Notes: generated by a model not told the origin, from the sequence alone. Counted from the stretch's first letter, positions 17,567 through 26,994 are shown. The stretch: DNA of 64,000 nt from Pseudalkalibacillus hwajinpoensis (GCF_015234585.1 NZ_JADFCM010000008.1:1488001-1552000), one strand, 5' to 3'. Program-made: numbers and translations.

Positions 17567-18160
17567 TCAATGTTCATAATACTCTTTTGTGAAACCAATG
17601 GCTGCAATGGCTGCCCCTGCAGTTTGACCATAACTTCCAATGGCAAGAATCTGTTGTCCCATCTTCTTATTTCCATTCTTCACATACAGAAGCCCAATAG
17701 CTTCAATAGCAATGGCAAACGATTGAATCGTTTGCCCGGTTGTGATGAGCTCTGCATAGAAGGCTTCACTTATACTCGAGCTTTTTGCTTCGAAAGCAGC
17801 TCCAGCTGATTGAATAATATCTCCCATAATGTCAATATTCAGCGCTTCTTCATCAGTCCCCGTTACAATTCCTGATCCACCAAGAACATTTGCAATATTA
17901 CCAGCAGACTGTAACCATGCTCCGAGCGTTCCAAACGTTTCATTCTCATTAGAAGTCAAGCTGCTTCTTCCGATAGCTTGAAGAGAGTTCCCCGTTGCTT
18001 CGACGCCATTCCCAATTACATAAAGATCTCCTCCGATATCCTCCATAAGTGAGTCCGCTTCATTTGATGCAACAATTGTATTCCCAATAGAGGCAATAGC
18101 TGCACCTATCGTCTGGATCCACGCTCCCGAAAGAATGAGGAATTCTCCGTACACCTCCAA
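17567..18160 (-). CDS. Repetitive helical protein, DUF6944-like
   Basis: 197 residues made of about six degenerate repeats of 25-35 residues. Each has an amphipathic Gly/Ala/Ile-rich stretch such as GAWIQTIGAAIASIG, NGVEATGNSLQAIG, GAWLQSAGNIANVLG, TGQTIQSFAIAIEAIG and GSYGQTAGAAIAAIG. The pattern W/x-Q-x-x-G-x-x-I-x-A-I-G suggests stacked short helices with glycine contacts. It resembles repetitive proteins annotated DUF6944 in Bacillaceae; function unknown. Translation starts at a TTG with AAAAGGAG 11 bases upstream. No signal peptide or clear transmembrane segment. It is transcribed towards the amine oxidase gene and away from the siderophore operon. Confidence 0.7.
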   Translation of the reverse strand: MEVYGEFLILSGAWIQTIGAAIASIGNTIVASNEADSLMEDIGGDLYVIGNGVEATGNSLQAIGRSSLTSNENETFGTLGAWLQSAGNIANVLGGSGIVTGTDEEALNIDIMGDIIQSAGAAFEAKSSSISEAFYAELITTGQTIQSFAIAIEAIGLLYVKNGNKKMGQQILAIGSYGQTAGAAIAAIGFTKEYYEH

Positions 18161-18332
18161 TACTAAACACGCTCCTTTTCATACTTTTATCCTATTCGTT
18201 TGATTTGCATTGTGACCAAAGTCAATCGTCTAATTTAGACCACCAAAGAAGGAGGGACTCCCACAATCCTCTTTCCATTATTAGGGATTAAAACCAACCG
18301 ATCTACCTAGCAAAACCGACTTTATCTTTAAG

Positions 18333-18415
18333 TGATAATGGTTCTCAAGTATCATTGACTATGATAATCATTCTCACTTATCATGAATAGTGTAAGATAA
18401 TGAAAATCATTATCA
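18333..18415 (+). promoter_or_regulatory. Three Fur boxes and promoter of the siderophore operon
   Basis: Three matches to the 15-base Fur core TGATAATnATTATCA: 18333-18347 (TGATAATGGTTCTCA, two mismatches), 18362-18376 (TGATAATCATTCTCA, one) and 18401-18415 (TGAAAATCATTATCA, one). A promoter TTGACT (18355-18360) with TATCAT (18379-18384), 18 bases apart, overlaps the middle box, so iron-loaded Fur would block polymerase. The three boxes spread over 83 bases predict tight repression. Confidence 0.88.
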
Positions 18416-18436
18416 ATTAGTAAAGGAGTTCTCAAC

Positions 18437-19789
18437 ATGATGATTCAAGAATTAACTTCAAATCAAACACTACTCGACCAACAAATGAAAAGAGAGTCCA
18501 ATGCAAGATCTTATCCAAGAAGAATACCAATTGCCATTAATGAGGCAGAAGGGATTTTTGTTACTGACATGGAAGGAAAGCGATATTATGATTGCTTAGC
18601 TGGTGCTGGTACTTTAGCTCTTGGTCATAACCATCCCGTTACTATAGAAGCCATGCAGAAAGTCCTTCATGATAAAAGGCCTTTACATACGTTAGATATT
18701 ACAACACCAATAAAAGAAGAGTTCGTGAATGAAATATTTTCAAATTTACCCGGAGATTTCGCAGAGCGTGCCAAAATACAATTTTGTGGACCAACAGGAG
18801 GCGATGCGATAGAAGCCGCCTTAAAATTAGTGAAAACTGCGACAAGGAGAAGTAGTATCCTTACGTTTCAAGGAGGATACCACGGTTCAACACATGGAAC
18901 AATGGCGATTAGTGGTAATCTCGGTCCCAAAAAAAACGTCCAAGGTTTAATGCCAGATACTCATTTCATGCCATACCCGTATTCGTATCGTTGTCCATTT
19001 GGTATGAAGGAAAGCGAAGGACACAAAATTTCTAGTACTTATATTGAAAATCTATTAGATGATCCGGAGAGCGGCATTTTACCCCCGGCCGCTATGATTC
19101 TAGAAGTTGTTCAAGGCGAAGGTGGTTCCGTACCTGCACCTATCGAATGGCTACAGGAAATGAGAAGAATAACAAGCGAGCGAGGTATTCCCCTTATTAT
19201 TGATGAAATCCAAACGGGAATAGGACGAACAGGAAAAATGTTCGCATTCGAACATGCAGGGATCGTACCAGATGTCATTGTCCTTTCTAAAGCAATTGGC
19301 GGCAGTCTCCCACTTTCGGTTGTTATTTACGATCGTGAACTCGATAAGTGGGAGCCTGGTGCTCACATTGGTACATTCAGAGGAAATCAAATGGCAATGG
19401 CAGCCGGAACCGCCTTATTGAAATTTATTAAAGAACAGAGACTTGATGTTCATGCAGCAACGATGGGGGAAAAAATGCTTTCTGCCTTACAAAAGCTTCA
19501 GATGAATTTCCGAGAAATTGGAGACGTAAGGGGGAGAGGGCTAATGATCGGTGTTGAAATAGTTGATCCTACACAGCCCCAGTCTTCATCAGGAAGCTAT
19601 CCTTCTCAACCTGTGTTAGCTAGCAGAATTCAGAGAGAATGCTTTGACAGAGGATTGATATTAGAAGTTGGAGGTCGTAACGGAAGTGTAGTAAGGTTCC
19701 TCCCGCCACTGATAATAACGAATGAACAAGTTTTAGAAGTACTCAGCATTTTTGAGGAAGCAGTTAACGCTGCTGTTAAAAGTTTATGA
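18437..19789 (+). CDS. rhbA: Diaminobutyrate-2-oxoglutarate aminotransferase
   Basis: First step of the siderophore pathway: makes L-2,4-diaminobutyrate from aspartate semialdehyde and an amino donor. A class-III PLP aminotransferase of 450 residues, with CGPTGGDAIEAALKLVKTAT, GGYHGSTHGTMAISG, the PLP-phosphate region LIIDEIQTGIGRTGKMFAFEH and the Schiff-base lysine in VLSKAIGG. AAAGGAG precedes two adjacent ATGs (18437 and 18440). It directly follows the Fur-box promoter and its stop overlaps the next start (ATGA). Order and content of the six genes equal rhbABCDEF of Sinorhizobium. Confidence 0.93.
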   Translation: MMIQELTSNQTLLDQQMKRESNARSYPRRIPIAINEAEGIFVTDMEGKRYYDCLAGAGTLALGHNHPVTIEAMQKVLHDKRPLHTLDITTPIKEEFVNEIFSNLPGDFAERAKIQFCGPTGGDAIEAALKLVKTATRRSSILTFQGGYHGSTHGTMAISGNLGPKKNVQGLMPDTHFMPYPYSYRCPFGMKESEGHKISSTYIENLLDDPESGILPPAAMILEVVQGEGGSVPAPIEWLQEMRRITSERGIPLIIDEIQTGIGRTGKMFAFEHAGIVPDVIVLSKAIGGSLPLSVVIYDRELDKWEPGAHIGTFRGNQMAMAAGTALLKFIKEQRLDVHAATMGEKMLSALQKLQMNFREIGDVRGRGLMIGVEIVDPTQPQSSSGSYPSQPVLASRIQRECFDRGLILEVGGRNGSVVRFLPPLIITNEQVLEVLSIFEEAVNAAVKSL

Positions 19790-21309
19790 TAAATGCAGTT
19801 GAAAAGAATCCTCCTGATATTTCAAAAGAGAAAATGTATGATTCCCTTTTCCTTAACAACAGTGAGAAAGGACAAGAAGCTTTCCGGGAACAAATGCACG
19901 AAATGACGAACATAATTTGCGAGACTTTTCGTAAAGAAAATGCGCCGTTCACCGGAAAGGAGCCACAAACGATTGAAAAGGAAGTTGAAGAACTTTTCGA
20001 TTTTCCCAGCTCAAATCAAGATTTTACTGCATTACTAAACGAGCTTAAGGCTCCTCTATTCAAAAATAACCTGCAAATTTCTCATGAAAAAAGCCTGGCT
20101 CATTTGCAATGCCCACCGCTTATACCTGCCATAGCTGCTGAACTCGCAATAAGTGTGTTCAATCAATCACTTGATTCATGGGATCAAAGTCCTTCTGCTA
20201 CGTACCTTGAAGAGGGAATGATTAAGTGGCTCGCAGATCAATTCGGTTATTCATCAAATGCTGACGGAACTTTTACAAGTGGAGGGACACAATCGAACTA
20301 CACTGGTCTTCTTCTAGCTAGAGATGCATGTTGTTTAAGATTATGGGGGCAAAATGTTCAGAAAGATGGATTACCAGATGAGTTTCATAAATTAAGGATT
20401 CTTTGCTCAGAGGAGGCTCATTTTACTGTACAAAAATCAGCTGTACAGCTTGGATTGGGAGAAAAAGCAGTAATAAAAGTTAAAACAGACAAACATCACA
20501 GAATGTCGGTATCGCATTTACAGTACCAATTAGCTGAATTAAAAGCTCAACACCTTGTTCCTTTTGCACTCGTTGGAACTTGTGGGACCACTGATTTCGG
20601 AAGCATAGATCCGTTAGATGAACTAGCGGCAATCGCTCATGAGGAAGATTTATGGTTTCATGTGGATGCAGCTTTTGGAGGCGCGCTTATTCTTTCCAAA
20701 TCTCATAAGTCAAAGTTAAAAGGAATTTGTTATGCCGATTCGCTCACAGTCGATTTTCATAAGCTATTTTATCAGCCCATTTCATGTGGGGCTTTCCTTG
20801 TGAAGAACAAAGAATCGTTCCGGTTTTTAATTCAACATGCTGATTATTTAAATCCACTAGAGGATGTAGAAGAGGGGATTCCCAACCTGGTGAACAAATC
20901 GATTTTAACTTCCAGAAGACTTGACGCCTTTAAGCTCTTTCTTTCATTAAAAACGATAGGTACAAACCTGTTTGGAGAAATGATTGATCATACTTTTATC
21001 CTTGCTCAAACAACTGCGGAATACCTTTCGAGTCAGGATGATATTAAAGTTGAAAACCTTTCTCCAGAACTCAACACTGTTATCTTTCGTTATGAACCTC
21101 AAGATTTCAGTACCGATCGATGCAAATTAAATCGAAAAATACAGCAAGAATTGTTGTATGAGGGCAGAGCGGCCATAGCCAAAACTTCTGTTAATGGCCA
21201 AACCTTCTTGAAGTTCACCATACTAAACCCTAGAACAAAAATGAAGCACATCCAAGAGATCGTGGATGACATTCGTACACTCGGAAGGAAATGGAGGGAA
21301 CATACGTGA
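19786..21309 (+). CDS. rhbB: L-2,4-diaminobutyrate decarboxylase
   Basis: PLP-dependent group-II decarboxylase turning diaminobutyrate into 1,3-diaminopropane, the diamine backbone of schizokinen and rhizobactin. The 507 residues contain FTSGGTQSNYTGLLLARD, HVDAAFGG and the PLP lysine in TVDFHKLFYQPISCG. The start overlaps the stop of the aminotransferase gene, indicating translational coupling. A glutamate or tyrosine decarboxylase is the alternative by family, but the neighbours decide for diaminobutyrate. Confidence 0.93.
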   Translation: MINAVEKNPPDISKEKMYDSLFLNNSEKGQEAFREQMHEMTNIICETFRKENAPFTGKEPQTIEKEVEELFDFPSSNQDFTALLNELKAPLFKNNLQISHEKSLAHLQCPPLIPAIAAELAISVFNQSLDSWDQSPSATYLEEGMIKWLADQFGYSSNADGTFTSGGTQSNYTGLLLARDACCLRLWGQNVQKDGLPDEFHKLRILCSEEAHFTVQKSAVQLGLGEKAVIKVKTDKHHRMSVSHLQYQLAELKAQHLVPFALVGTCGTTDFGSIDPLDELAAIAHEEDLWFHVDAAFGGALILSKSHKSKLKGICYADSLTVDFHKLFYQPISCGAFLVKNKESFRFLIQHADYLNPLEDVEEGIPNLVNKSILTSRRLDAFKLFLSLKTIGTNLFGEMIDHTFILAQTTAEYLSSQDDIKVENLSPELNTVIFRYEPQDFSTDRCKLNRKIQQELLYEGRAAIAKTSVNGQTFLKFTILNPRTKMKHIQEIVDDIRTLGRKWREHT

Positions 21310-23084
21310 TCAGTGCTAAAAAAGTCGCAGAACAGGCGACTATGCAAAGCTTTCTGAATTGTTATTTACGTGAAACAGGAAACTACTCAGAAATACAAAA
21401 ACCTGAAGATTTATCTACAACCTTATCTCAGAAATTCATTTCCTGCCTACTAATAAATCAGGGAATAGAGATGATCATCCCCGTTTCTTATTGGTCCTTA
21501 ACAGAGAGGCATATTTATCAGTTCCCATTATATTACCGGTCATTAAATGGTACTTTTCATACTCTTGACTATGTGACATTAACAACACTGATTGTAAAGG
21601 AACTACTAATTGACCAAAACCGAAAGTATGCAGAAGATGAATTGGTTCTGCGAGTAATGTTGAGTTGTCAAAGCATGACAACTTACATTGGAAAGCGATT
21701 CGAAGACAGAGGAAAATTAACGGATGAAGATTTTGATTACATTGAAGCAGAACAGTCTTTACTTTTTGGTCACTTAATGCATCCGACGCCGAAAAGCAAA
21801 CAAGGGTTAACACAAGAGGAAGATGAATTGTTTTCTCCAGAACTAAAAGGTGAATTTCAGCTTCACTATTTTAGTGTTCACCCTTCGATTATCAATGAAG
21901 ATTCCAGTTTGCATCTACAAGCAAGCGAGCTTATTAAAGAAGAGTTAATAGACGGTGCAGTAGATCAAGAATGGATTCATCAATTTAAAGAGCGTGTTCT
22001 AATACCAGTGCACCCTCTTCAAGTAAACTCTCTTCTAAAAAAAGCAGAAGTGCTTAAACACATTCAAAAAGGAACGCTTGATTATCTAGGACCAGTTGGG
22101 CGCATGTATACAGCTACATCTTCTTTTAGAACTGTGTACAGCTCTTTAACTAGATTCATGTTTAAGTTTTCAGTTCCGGTAAAAATCACAAATTCACTAC
22201 GACTAAATCAACAGAAAGAGCTAGATCGTGGCGTAGAGGTTTCTAGACTCTTACAAACACAATTAGGTGAAAAATTAGCAAATAATTATCCTGACTTTAA
22301 AATTATCCAGGATCCAGCTTATCTCAATATCAACATTCCTAATCTTGAATCTGAATTCGCCGTGATGATTAGAGAGAATCCTTTCTACGAAAAGAGCGAA
22401 AATACAAGCCTCGTAGCAGCACTATGTCAGGATCATGCATACGGTGGCAGGTCACGAATTTATTCCATCATTACTGCTATTGCTAGAAGAGAGGGACGTG
22501 CGATAGAAGAAGTGAGTGTCGAGTGGTTCGATCGTTATCTCGACATATCACTTGATCCGATGCTTTGGCTTCATCAACATTATGGCATTGCACTAGAAGC
22601 ACACCAGCAGAATGCTGTTGTTAAGCTTAAGGAAGGGTATCCATCTACATTCTATTATCGAGACAATCAAGGATATTATTTCAGTGAGTCCAAGTCTGAA
22701 GAACTAGCGATGCTCCTGCCTAATTTGAATGAGAAGAGCGATACAATTTGTTCCGATGACGTAGCAAATGAACGCTTTCGCTATTATTTCTTTTTTAACA
22801 ACTTATTCGGATTAATCAACGCATTTGGTGTAAACGGATTAATTGAAGAAAAACACCTTGTGACCATACTGAGAGAACGACTCTCTCATTATTTAGCTAG
22901 ACAGTCATCACCTCTCATTAAAAGTTTACTTGAGGAGCCTGTTCTTCCTTGTAAAGCGAATCTCTTAACACGTTTCTATGATATGGATGAGCTTATTGGA
23001 TCAATGGCTACACAATCAGTGTATACGATGGTCCGAAATCCGATCGCTCAGGAGGTTACAGTTAGACATGGCAATGGATTTTGA
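21306..23084 (+). CDS. rhbC: NIS siderophore synthetase, IucA/IucC family (first)
   Basis: ATP-dependent condensation of citrate with a hydroxamate amine. 592 residues with the IucA/IucC core: IPVHPLQVNSLL, GRMYTATSSFRTVYS (ATP and citrate site), AALCQDHAYGG, and the C-terminal FhuF-like part with LEAHQQNAVVKL. Start is set at GTG 21306, overlapping the preceding stop (GTGA), because GGAGGG lies 8-9 bases upstream; the ATG at 21291 would have its ribosome site too close. A second synthetase closes the operon, as expected for a molecule with two citrate amide bonds. Confidence 0.92.
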   Translation: MISAKKVAEQATMQSFLNCYLRETGNYSEIQKPEDLSTTLSQKFISCLLINQGIEMIIPVSYWSLTERHIYQFPLYYRSLNGTFHTLDYVTLTTLIVKELLIDQNRKYAEDELVLRVMLSCQSMTTYIGKRFEDRGKLTDEDFDYIEAEQSLLFGHLMHPTPKSKQGLTQEEDELFSPELKGEFQLHYFSVHPSIINEDSSLHLQASELIKEELIDGAVDQEWIHQFKERVLIPVHPLQVNSLLKKAEVLKHIQKGTLDYLGPVGRMYTATSSFRTVYSSLTRFMFKFSVPVKITNSLRLNQQKELDRGVEVSRLLQTQLGEKLANNYPDFKIIQDPAYLNINIPNLESEFAVMIRENPFYEKSENTSLVAALCQDHAYGGRSRIYSIITAIARREGRAIEEVSVEWFDRYLDISLDPMLWLHQHYGIALEAHQQNAVVKLKEGYPSTFYYRDNQGYYFSESKSEELAMLLPNLNEKSDTICSDDVANERFRYYFFFNNLFGLINAFGVNGLIEEKHLVTILRERLSHYLARQSSPLIKSLLEEPVLPCKANLLTRFYDMDELIGSMATQSVYTMVRNPIAQEVTVRHGNGF

Positions 23085-23634
23085 TGTATTCGATCAAAAA
23101 CTACAAAAAACGATCTCTTTTGCTAAAGTGAGCTTCAAACGCGATGTCGAGATGATTCACTCTTGGATGAACGAAGAGCATGTGCATCCATTCTGGCAAT
23201 TAAATATACCGATTAACTCATTTCGAAATCATTTACAAAAGGCACTAAAAGATACACACCAGACGCTTTATCTAGGTTTTATCAATGAGGTGCCAATGAG
23301 CTACTGGGAAGCTTATTGGGTAAAGGAAGATATCATTGAAGGATCTTATGAGAACAAGCCATATGACCAAGGCATCCATCTCTTGATCGGTCATACAGAC
23401 TATTTAGGACTAGGATATTCCCTTCACCTTCTACGTGCAATGGTTTCTATGCAATTGAAAGAGAAGCGGACAGAGAGAATCGTAGCAGAACCAGATATAC
23501 GTAATAAAAAAATGATTCATATATTTGAGAAGTGTGGATTCACTCCACAAAAACCAATTGATCTACCGGATAAAACAGGCTTATTAATGATTTGTGAGCG
23601 GAAGCAGTTTGAAAGGAAGTGGGGAAATGCCTGA
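23068..23634 (+). CDS. rhbD: Hydroxylamine N-acetyltransferase of siderophore synthesis (IucB/RhbD-like)
   Basis: GNAT-fold enzyme of the Acetyltransf_8/IucB type, expected to acetylate N-hydroxy-1,3-diaminopropane to the hydroxamate. From 23068 it has 188 residues; AGGAGG lies at 23050-23055. An ATG at 22978 would put 100 bases inside the previous gene. Conserved stretches: NEEHVHPFWQLN, PMSYWEAYWV, GIHLLIGHTDYLGLGY, and the acetyl-CoA end MIHIFEKCGF. Its stop overlaps the start of the monooxygenase gene by 8 bases. Confidence 0.9.
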   Translation: MAMDFDVFDQKLQKTISFAKVSFKRDVEMIHSWMNEEHVHPFWQLNIPINSFRNHLQKALKDTHQTLYLGFINEVPMSYWEAYWVKEDIIEGSYENKPYDQGIHLLIGHTDYLGLGYSLHLLRAMVSMQLKEKRTERIVAEPDIRNKKMIHIFEKCGFTPQKPIDLPDKTGLLMICERKQFERKWGNA

Positions 23635-24952
23635 ATACGTCTACGATGCAATTGGTATCGGTATTGGACCATTTAATTTAGGTCTAGCTGCTTTAACAGA
23701 TGAAATGGACGATTTGGATATTCTTCTATTTGACCGTAAAAAAGAATTTGATTGGCATCCAGGTATGCTCATCGTAGGAACCACATTGCAAGTGCCATTT
23801 TTCGCGGATCTTGTAAGCATGGCTGACGTTAAAAACAAATATAGTTTTCTTAACTACCTGCAGGTTCATGGTCGTATGTATCACTTTTATTTTTTAGAAA
23901 AGTTTCATATTCCGAGAAAGGAATACAATCACTACTGTAAATGGGTGAGTCATCAACTAAATTCATGCCGATTTGGATATGAAGTCACTGAAGTTTCATC
24001 TTATGAAGCATCCGAGGGAGAATTCATTTATGCTGTTCACGTCCAGAATGTGAACACTCTAGAAACCTCCACGTTCTTGGCCAGGCATCTGGTCATGGGA
24101 ATAGGCTCAGTACCTGCAGTACCAGAACATTTTAAACCTGCGCTTGGAGAGACCGTTTTTCATTCATCAGAATTCATGGAGAAGAAACCAACGGCTTTAC
24201 AAGGAAAATCCATTTCAGTTATTGGATCAGGCCAAAGTGCAGCTGAGATTTTTTTAGATCTAGCAAAAGAACAGGAGCATTATGACTACCATCTTAGCTG
24301 GTACACAAGATCAAACGGTTTTTTCCCAATGGAGTACTCCAAACTAGGACTTGAATATTTTTCACCAGATTACACCGAATTCTTTTACGATCTTCCGCAA
24401 GAAAAAAAAGACAAAGTGATTGAAAAACAAGACTTACTTTACAAAGGGATTAGTGCAGAAACGATTTCAGAAATCTATGACGTATTATATGAACAATCTA
24501 TTGGGAATCAACGCTCCCCCTTACACTTACAGGCTATGAGTGAGGTAAATCAACTAGAGATGAAAGGGGAGGTTTGTTTAGGCAAGGGACGCCACACGAT
24601 TACAAACGAACCATTTGATTTCGAATCTGAATTCATTGTGCTTGGTACTGGATATAAACAGACCGTTCCAACTTTCTTACCCGAATCTTTTTTACTTAGG
24701 GACGAGAATGGCCGCCCGACGATTACGAAAGATTACCGCTTAATGACGAAAGATTCCAATCAGAACAATATATTCATTCAAAACGGAGAGCTACACACTC
24801 ACGGAGTTGGTGCGCCCGACCTTGGTCTCGGAGCACACCGAAATGCTGTCATCATCAATCAAATCTCCAATAGAGAAGAATACCCCGTGCAGTCACATAA
24901 CGTTTTTCAATCTTTTGGAATCGCCAAACAACCTGCTCTTACAACAAACTAG
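23627..24952 (+). CDS. rhbE: Lysine/ornithine-type N6-monooxygenase acting on diaminopropane
   Basis: FAD and NADPH-dependent hydroxylase of the IucD/SidA/PvdA family, forming the N-hydroxylamine. The 441 residues start with the FAD motif DAIGIGIGPFNLGLA, then the substrate-contact segment WHPGMLIVGTTLQVPFFADL, the NADPH motif VIGSGQSAAEIFLDL and the C-terminal FAD clamp GAPDLGLGAHRNAVI. The start at 23627 has GGAAGTGGGGAA; GTG 23594 is inside the upstream gene. Neighbouring decarboxylase makes 1,3-diaminopropane the likely substrate. Confidence 0.93.
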   Translation: MPEYVYDAIGIGIGPFNLGLAALTDEMDDLDILLFDRKKEFDWHPGMLIVGTTLQVPFFADLVSMADVKNKYSFLNYLQVHGRMYHFYFLEKFHIPRKEYNHYCKWVSHQLNSCRFGYEVTEVSSYEASEGEFIYAVHVQNVNTLETSTFLARHLVMGIGSVPAVPEHFKPALGETVFHSSEFMEKKPTALQGKSISVIGSGQSAAEIFLDLAKEQEHYDYHLSWYTRSNGFFPMEYSKLGLEYFSPDYTEFFYDLPQEKKDKVIEKQDLLYKGISAETISEIYDVLYEQSIGNQRSPLHLQAMSEVNQLEMKGEVCLGKGRHTITNEPFDFESEFIVLGTGYKQTVPTFLPESFLLRDENGRPTITKDYRLMTKDSNQNNIFIQNGELHTHGVGAPDLGLGAHRNAVIINQISNREEYPVQSHNVFQSFGIAKQPALTTN

Positions 24953-24970
24953 AAGGAAAGTGGTGAACGT

Positions 24971-26773
24971 ATGTATTCTCAAAACGAACTAGATACTGTT
25001 CTTACTAAACAAAACTGGACACTTGTTAATACAAAACTCTTAGCAAAAATGATTTCAGAATTTATGTACGAAGATATGATCTCACCTCAACTCGTTCAAG
25101 AGAAAGATAGCTATACCATCTATGATCTTCGAGTTTCAGACAAGAAATCATACACATTCCATGCGATTGCCCGCCAATTTGATAGCTATGATGTTGACTG
25201 GAAATCGATTCGCATTCTAGAAAATGGGAATGAGGTAGAAGGGAGTGCCGTTGGCTTCCTCCTTGATATCAAACCCTTAATAGGCATGTCATCGGAAACA
25301 ACAGCGCATTTAATAAAGGAAATTAGTCAAACTCTCATTGCAGATGTACATCTGTTAAATAAGCGAGTTTCATCAGACAAATTGATTACTGAAGACTACG
25401 CTAATCTTGAAGGCTACATGACTGGACATCCATGGATCACGTATAATAAAGGAAGAATTGGGTTCGGGTATGATGATTATTTAGCATATGCTCCTGAACA
25501 CCAAAACGAAGTAACACTTTCCTGGATTGGCGTTAGTCGACAAATTAGCTCTTTTCAATCTATTGAGGAACTTACCTTCGAAAAACTAGTAAACTATGAA
25601 TTAAATGAACAGGATCGTTCTAAATTCCAGAATATATTAGAAGAAAAGACTGATGATCCTAGTCAATACTTCATGATGCCTGTCCATGAGTGGCAGTGGA
25701 AAAACGTTTTGATTCAGAATTTTACAGAGGAGATTGCTAATCAAACGATCATACCACTTGGTCAATCCAGTGATCGCTATCTCCCTCAACAATCCATTCG
25801 GACGTTTGTTAACAAATCCAATCCAAACAAGCATCATGTTAAATTACCGATGAGCATACTAAATACACTTGTATATAGAGGATTACCAGCAGAACGTACT
25901 CTTATTGCCCCGAAAATCACTGAATTCATTAAAGGCATCTATGAAAAAGACTCCTTTTTAAAAGATGAATGTAGAGTGATTTTACCAGGTGAAATTGCGA
26001 GTATTAATGTGAACCATTCCTATTATAATCAATTGGAGAATGCCCCATATCAATACAAAGAAATGCTTGGCGTAATTTTTAGAGAAAGTATCTATACTTA
26101 TCTCGAGGAAGGTGAACAGGCGATTACTTTAGCAGCACTTCTATACGAAGACCATAATGGGAAGCCCTATATAAAAAGCTTGATTGAGAAATCTGGAATG
26201 TCTACAGAAGAATGGATGACGCAATTTTTTGATGTCACTATGAAGCCATTGCTTCATTATTTGTACCAATATGGAACAGTCTTTTCTCCTCACGGCCAAA
26301 ACACTATTCTCGTTCTAAAAGATTCCAAACCATCACGCCTTGCAATTAAAGATTTCGTAGATGATGTCAATATTAGTGATCAACCATTCGAGGAACTTAA
26401 TTATCTTACAGATGAGTTAAAAGATGTGCTCCGGAGTGAACCACCTGAGGGACTGACCCAATTTATATTTACAGGCTTATTCATCTGTCACCTCCGTTAT
26501 TTATCGAACATTTTAGCAAACGGTGAATTAATGGAAGAACAGAATTTCTGGGAGAAACTAGCGGAATCAATTCTATCGTATCAAGCAAGGTTCCCACATC
26601 TAGAAGAGCGTTATAAGCTATTTGATTTCTTCAAACCTACATTCACTAAGCTTTGCCTTAATCGAAATCGCATGGTAGATGAGGGCTATTCAGTAGGAGA
26701 AGATCGACCTCATGCATCTGAATTTGGGAAAGTTAGAAATGCACTAAGTCACTATAAAAAAATCACAAAATAA
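24971..26773 (+). CDS. rhbF: NIS siderophore synthetase, IucC type (second)
   Basis: 600-residue IucA/IucC-family ligase. It has EGYMTGHPWITYNKGRIGFG, PVHEWQWKNVL, LPMSILNTLVYRGLP and the C-terminal FSPHGQNTILVL followed by LAIKDFVDDVNI. The GHP-xxxx-KGRIGF form is typical of IucC (type C) enzymes, which add the second amine to a citrate mono-amide. GGAAAGTGGTG precedes the ATG. It is the last operon gene, followed by a strong terminator; no exporter or receptor gene follows. Confidence 0.92.
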   Translation: MYSQNELDTVLTKQNWTLVNTKLLAKMISEFMYEDMISPQLVQEKDSYTIYDLRVSDKKSYTFHAIARQFDSYDVDWKSIRILENGNEVEGSAVGFLLDIKPLIGMSSETTAHLIKEISQTLIADVHLLNKRVSSDKLITEDYANLEGYMTGHPWITYNKGRIGFGYDDYLAYAPEHQNEVTLSWIGVSRQISSFQSIEELTFEKLVNYELNEQDRSKFQNILEEKTDDPSQYFMMPVHEWQWKNVLIQNFTEEIANQTIIPLGQSSDRYLPQQSIRTFVNKSNPNKHHVKLPMSILNTLVYRGLPAERTLIAPKITEFIKGIYEKDSFLKDECRVILPGEIASINVNHSYYNQLENAPYQYKEMLGVIFRESIYTYLEEGEQAITLAALLYEDHNGKPYIKSLIEKSGMSTEEWMTQFFDVTMKPLLHYLYQYGTVFSPHGQNTILVLKDSKPSRLAIKDFVDDVNISDQPFEELNYLTDELKDVLRSEPPEGLTQFIFTGLFICHLRYLSNILANGELMEEQNFWEKLAESILSYQARFPHLEERYKLFDFFKPTFTKLCLNRNRMVDEGYSVGEDRPHASEFGKVRNALSHYKKITK

Positions 26774-26778
26774 CAGAG

Positions 26779-26806
26779 AGACGGGGCCGACCCCCGTCCT
26801 TTTTTG
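26779..26806 (+). terminator. Terminator of the siderophore operon
   Basis: GACGGGG (26780-26786) pairs with CCCCGTC (26792-26798), followed by CTTTTTT. Confidence 0.88.
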
Positions 26807-26809
26807 GAA

Positions 26810-26959
26810 GTGAGAAGAGTGGCATACGAATGGAGTATAAATGATTGGAAACGTCTTACAATTTCGTTCCAATCATTGAATGCTCAAGCTAAAGAGCAAC
26901 TTCATCAAGAGAACGTTACATTCAAAAACAAATTTGAAAGCGGTTTAAACCTCCATTAA
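26810..26959 (+). CDS. Candidate small protein of 46-49 residues
   Basis: A frame open from GTG 26810 (second GTG at 26819 with GGAAG 8 bases before it) to TAA 26957-26959. The product, containing EWSINDWKRLTISFQ and NVTFKNKFESGLNLH, has a protein-like composition with three aromatic-charged clusters. No family recognised. It lies between the siderophore terminator and the aldo/keto reductase and overlaps a possible cre site. The ribosome site is weak, so it may be chance. Confidence 0.3.
   Translation: MRRVAYEWSINDWKRLTISFQSLNAQAKEQLHQENVTFKNKFESGLNLH
26935..26948 (+). promoter_or_regulatory. Possible cre site before the aldo/keto reductase-osmC operon
   Basis: TGAAAGCGGTTTAA matches the CcpA cre consensus TGWNANCGNTNWCA with one mismatch, 60 bases before the next start. 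Confidence 0.3.
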
Positions 26960-26980
26960 AAGGGAAATTACCATGTAATG

Positions 26981-26994
26981 TTAACTCGAGTTAA
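26981..26994 (+). promoter_or_regulatory. Perfect 14-bp palindrome in the 5' leader of the aldo/keto reductase gene
   Basis: TTAACTCGAGTTAA lies directly before the ribosome site GGAGGCGAAAG. It could be an operator acting as a roadblock; too short to form a stable RNA hairpin. Confidence 0.35.

Noticed and set aside
22978..23067. Earlier start for the siderophore acetyltransferase
   Set aside because: It would overlap the synthetase gene by over 100 bases; AGGAGG at 23050 supports ATG 23068.
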